32,419 nt of DNA from JAGVPT01 sp035500675. GTDB taxonomy: Bacteria; Bacteroidota; Ignavibacteria; UBA10030; UBA8401. Each line of letters opens with the position of its first letter. Within the stretch, counting starts at the first letter, position 1. A model generated the notes under the pieces. The model saw nothing but the letters and a program-made list of their open reading frames with translations. It made no database searches and was not told the origin of the DNA. Both the position numbers and the translations under genes were made by a program. Location of the stretch: NCBI GenBank assembly GCA_035500675.1, contig DATJXA010000056.1, positions 1 through 32,419 on the forward strand, written 5' to 3'. This document shows positions 30,785 to 32,419 of the stretch, in pieces.

Positions 30785-31522
30785 TTAGAACGGATTTCCC
30801 TTCATTCCAAATCCGAGTCCATAAAAACCAAGAATAGCATTCTCGATTTGTATTGCACAGAACTCAAATGAGACAAAAGAATTCAGGGGTAAATTAAAAG
30901 ATGCATCTGTTGAAACACTGGGTAGCAAATAATTCGAGACAATATGATTATCTGAAGTATAGATATCATGTAAATATGCATGATAGCTTCCCATGCCTGG
31001 ACTAATTGTGAAAGCGAAACGCTTCATTGTTATCGTAAAAGGAACCATGAGACCAAAATTGGATGCTTTGGAGTATCTCATGCGATGCTGCCCAAAAAGG
31101 ACGAAAGCCTGATCGTCATTGCCGGTTGCTTCGGATACCCCTCCAAGAGCGACAACCCCAAGTGATGAGAATGAAGATAAACTATCCGAATATTTGAAAT
31201 AAAAATTACCCCCGTCTGAGAATACGGTAAATGGGAGCACTTGGGCCCCTAGTTCAAAGTGATGGCCGAGGCCCAAATGGTAATTCGGTGTAACGACAAA
31301 TGGCCGTTTTGTAAAATCGTTGGTCGTTCGACTTGTAATATAAGATTGAAAATATAACGCCTCTTCATATGAAATAAAGCATTTTGATTCGCCGGGCCGG
31401 AGGATTGTGGCGTCTTGAAAATGATTCACACTCAATATAGGATTTGAAGAACAAGAACTGAGAATGATTATTAGAAAAACTGAGCCTGGAAATAGAAAAA
31501 ACTGCTTTGGATTAATGGCCAT
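30785..31522 (-). CDS. Lipoprotein with barrel-like sequence, cassette-borne
   Basis: 245 residues. MAINPKQFFLFPGSVFLIII ends in a lipobox LSSC. The mature part has alternating aromatic and glycine strands (YHLGLGHHFELGAQVLPFTV, LGVVALGGVS, AFVLFGQHRMRYSK, MVPFTITMKRFAFTISPGMG, and a final IENAILGFYGLGFGM), the look of an outer-membrane barrel rather than a soluble lipoprotein. Function unknown. The start lies about 20 bases from the attC core and has no Shine-Dalgarno, so translation may depend on the incoming transcript. Confidence 0.78.
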   Translation of the reverse strand: MAINPKQFFLFPGSVFLIIILSSCSSNPILSVNHFQDATILRPGESKCFISYEEALYFQSYITSRTTNDFTKRPFVVTPNYHLGLGHHFELGAQVLPFTVFSDGGNFYFKYSDSLSSFSSLGVVALGGVSEATGNDDQAFVLFGQHRMRYSKASNFGLMVPFTITMKRFAFTISPGMGSYHAYLHDIYTSDNHIVSNYLLPSVSTDASFNLPLNSFVSFEFCAIQIENAILGFYGLGFGMKGNPF

Positions 31523-31541
31523 TGGATTAGATTTTTTGGCA

Positions 31542-31692
31542 ACCTAACGGACCGGAGCTAAGCTGCGGCGGCGAAGCGCCGCAGCGACAGAGCCAGTCCG
31601 CGCGAGACAAGTTCTGTCCGATAGAAACTGGTTGTTACGCGCGTGTTAAATCATCAACGGCTGTTTCCGTCAGCTTGAGCGACTGGTTAGGT
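31542..31692 (-). repeat. attC site
   Basis: acctaac outer box, ggagctaagctgcgg, hairpin intact, ccagtccgcgcgagacaag, ctgtccgatagaaactgg, caacggctgtttccgtcagc, ttgagcgactgg and gttaggt. Complete. Confidence 0.96.
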
Positions 31693-31703
31693 GCACAGCG
31701 GTC

Positions 31704-31732
31704 TTGCTTTATCATGCAAATGATATTATATT
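31704..31732 (+). promoter_or_regulatory. Candidate promoter of the toxin-antitoxin cassette
   Basis: TTGCTT (31704-31709) and TATATT (31727-31732) are 17 bases apart, in a sigma-70-like layout, 22 bases before the antitoxin ATG. The group's own promoter consensus may differ, so this is tentative. Confidence 0.3.
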
Positions 31733-31754
31733 GATACAAAAAGGAGCTAAAAGA

Positions 31755-32027
31755 ATGCCAACAATCAGACCCATTTCGGATTTGAGAAACAAATCGAATG
31801 AAATTTCAAATTTCGTTCATAGTTCCAGCGAACCTATTTTTATCACCAAGAATGGCGAAGGTGATATGGTTGTTATGTCTATTGCTCATTATAGCCAACT
31901 GCAGAAAAAACTTGAACTCTATTCTAAACTGGCAGTGGCTGAATCTCAGCGAGTTGCTGGAGATAAAGGGCGGCCGCTTGGTAAGATTATGAAAGACATT
32001 AGAAAGCAAATTCGTGCCAAAGCCTAA
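31755..32027 (+). CDS. YefM/Phd family antitoxin
   Basis: 90 residues. MPTIRPISDLRNKSNEISNF then SEPIFITKNGEGDMVVMSIAHYSQL is the YefM/Phd DNA-binding fold, which dimerises and binds its own promoter; the rest is the helical toxin-neutralising tail, basic at the end. AAGGAG stands eight bases before the ATG. The toxin gene starts 14 bases before this gene ends. The pair is read rightward, against the direction of the array, so it needs its own promoter. Confidence 0.93.
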   Translation: MPTIRPISDLRNKSNEISNFVHSSSEPIFITKNGEGDMVVMSIAHYSQLQKKLELYSKLAVAESQRVAGDKGRPLGKIMKDIRKQIRAKA

Positions 32028-32322
32028 ATATCGAGTTCGCTTATTAACTGCTGCCGAGCAAGATTTTAAAGAGATCATAGACTACATTTTAGCCGACAAT
32101 GCTACGGCCGCGCTTTCTATTGCCGATAAAATAGAAACCAATTTAGAGTACCTCGAAAACAGTCCGCAATTGGGTCGCATTCCTAATGATGATGAACTAC
32201 TTCGATTGGGCTATCGTTATTTAATTGTCTTAGATTACTTGATATTTTACAAAATCGAAGGTAGTACAATCTTTGTTTACCGCATCCTGCACGGCGCCCG
32301 CAATTACAAAACGTTACTTTGA
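32014..32322 (+). CDS. RelE/ParE family toxin
   Basis: 102 residues from a GTG start overlapping the antitoxin gene. KYRVRLLTAAEQDFKEIIDYIL is the RelE/ParE opening, SPQLGRIPNDDELLRLGYRYLIVLDYLIFYKIEGSTIFVYRILHGARNY (spread over the C-terminal half) the strand region with the typical Y/R/H residues near the end. RelE-type toxins cut mRNA on the ribosome; ParE-type ones poison gyrase, and sequence alone does not decide. The short GTG-started overlap keeps the toxin level below the antitoxin. The pair fills one cassette and would stabilise the array. Confidence 0.92.
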   Translation: MPKPKYRVRLLTAAEQDFKEIIDYILADNATAALSIADKIETNLEYLENSPQLGRIPNDDELLRLGYRYLIVLDYLIFYKIEGSTIFVYRILHGARNYKTLL

Positions 32323-32339
32323 CAATATTTCTTCTGTGC

Positions 32340-32419
32340 ACCTAACGGATGGGAGCTAAGCTGCGGCGGCGAAGCGCCGCAGCGACGGTGCCAATCCGCG
32401 CGAGATAATTCCTGTCCAA
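32340..32419 (-). repeat. attC site, cut by the right edge
   Basis: acctaac outer box, gggagctaagctgcggcgg, hairpin ctgcggcg/cgccgcag, ccaatccgcgcgagataatt and cctgtccaa; the rest is beyond the window. It shows the array continues to the right. Confidence 0.95.

Noticed and set aside
22303..32419. Regularly spaced repeats as a CRISPR array
   Set aside because: Repeats are about 150 bp, spacers are 240-1200 bp with whole genes, and ends carry integron core boxes.

Overview
The window reads as a chromosomal segment of a Bacteroidota/Chlorobiota-type bacterium, most likely the Ignavibacteria side of that group. The reasons are two secreted proteins ending in type IX secretion (T9SS) sorting domains with the YPNPFNP motif, several lipoproteins and outer-membrane barrels, and small conserved families (DUF6624, DUF5808, DUF1272, YdeI) common there. 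This is an inference from protein style, not from a marker gene. No rRNA, tRNA or CRISPR array was seen. Nearly every gene is on the minus strand.

Layout. (1) 1-4.4 kb: the start of a GH3 beta-glucosidase cut by the left edge, a Gfo/Idh/MocA oxidoreductase, a half-size TSUP transporter, a YdeI-family protein, a small secreted protein, a broken ORF and an SRPBCC protein. (2) 4.5-5.5 kb: a complete integron integrase, IntI, with the extra integron-specific patch. (3) 5.6-22 kb: single, mostly unrelated minus-strand genes (three GNAT acetyltransferases across 6.8-15 kb, DUF proteins, lipoproteins, an SPFH protein, a hydrolase/MFS pair, a glucuronoyl-esterase-like T9SS protein, a methyltransferase). 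Here only worn remnants of attC sites can be argued for. (4) 20.7-32.4 kb: an integron cassette array. Sites of about 130-152 bp lie between single-gene cassettes. From 25.6 kb to the right edge they are near-identical; from 24.4 kb leftward they become progressively eroded.

The cassettes encode three VOC/glyoxalase-fold proteins, a secreted nucleoside-hydrolase-like protein, a T9SS cargo protein, an outer-membrane barrel, a LprI-LamG fusion, a DUF4258/DUF2283 pair, a barrel-like lipoprotein, and a YefM/RelE-type toxin-antitoxin pair that alone points the other way. Most cassettes have a tight architecture: start codon 20-45 bp inside one core site and stop codon within 0-30 bp of the next.

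How it works together. Box order in the sites (a tcaagc-type L'' and a gcttagctcc-type L' on the minus strand) and gene direction agree that cassettes read leftward. The attI site and cassette promoter should therefore lie beyond the right edge, and the left, eroded end is the old distal end. The visible intI sits beyond that old end with its 5' side facing the array, which is neither the classical nor the inverted integron layout. The sites also contain internal hairpins that are kept by compensating changes, pointing to a branched single-stranded attC fold. Cargo is biased towards the cell envelope and secretion.
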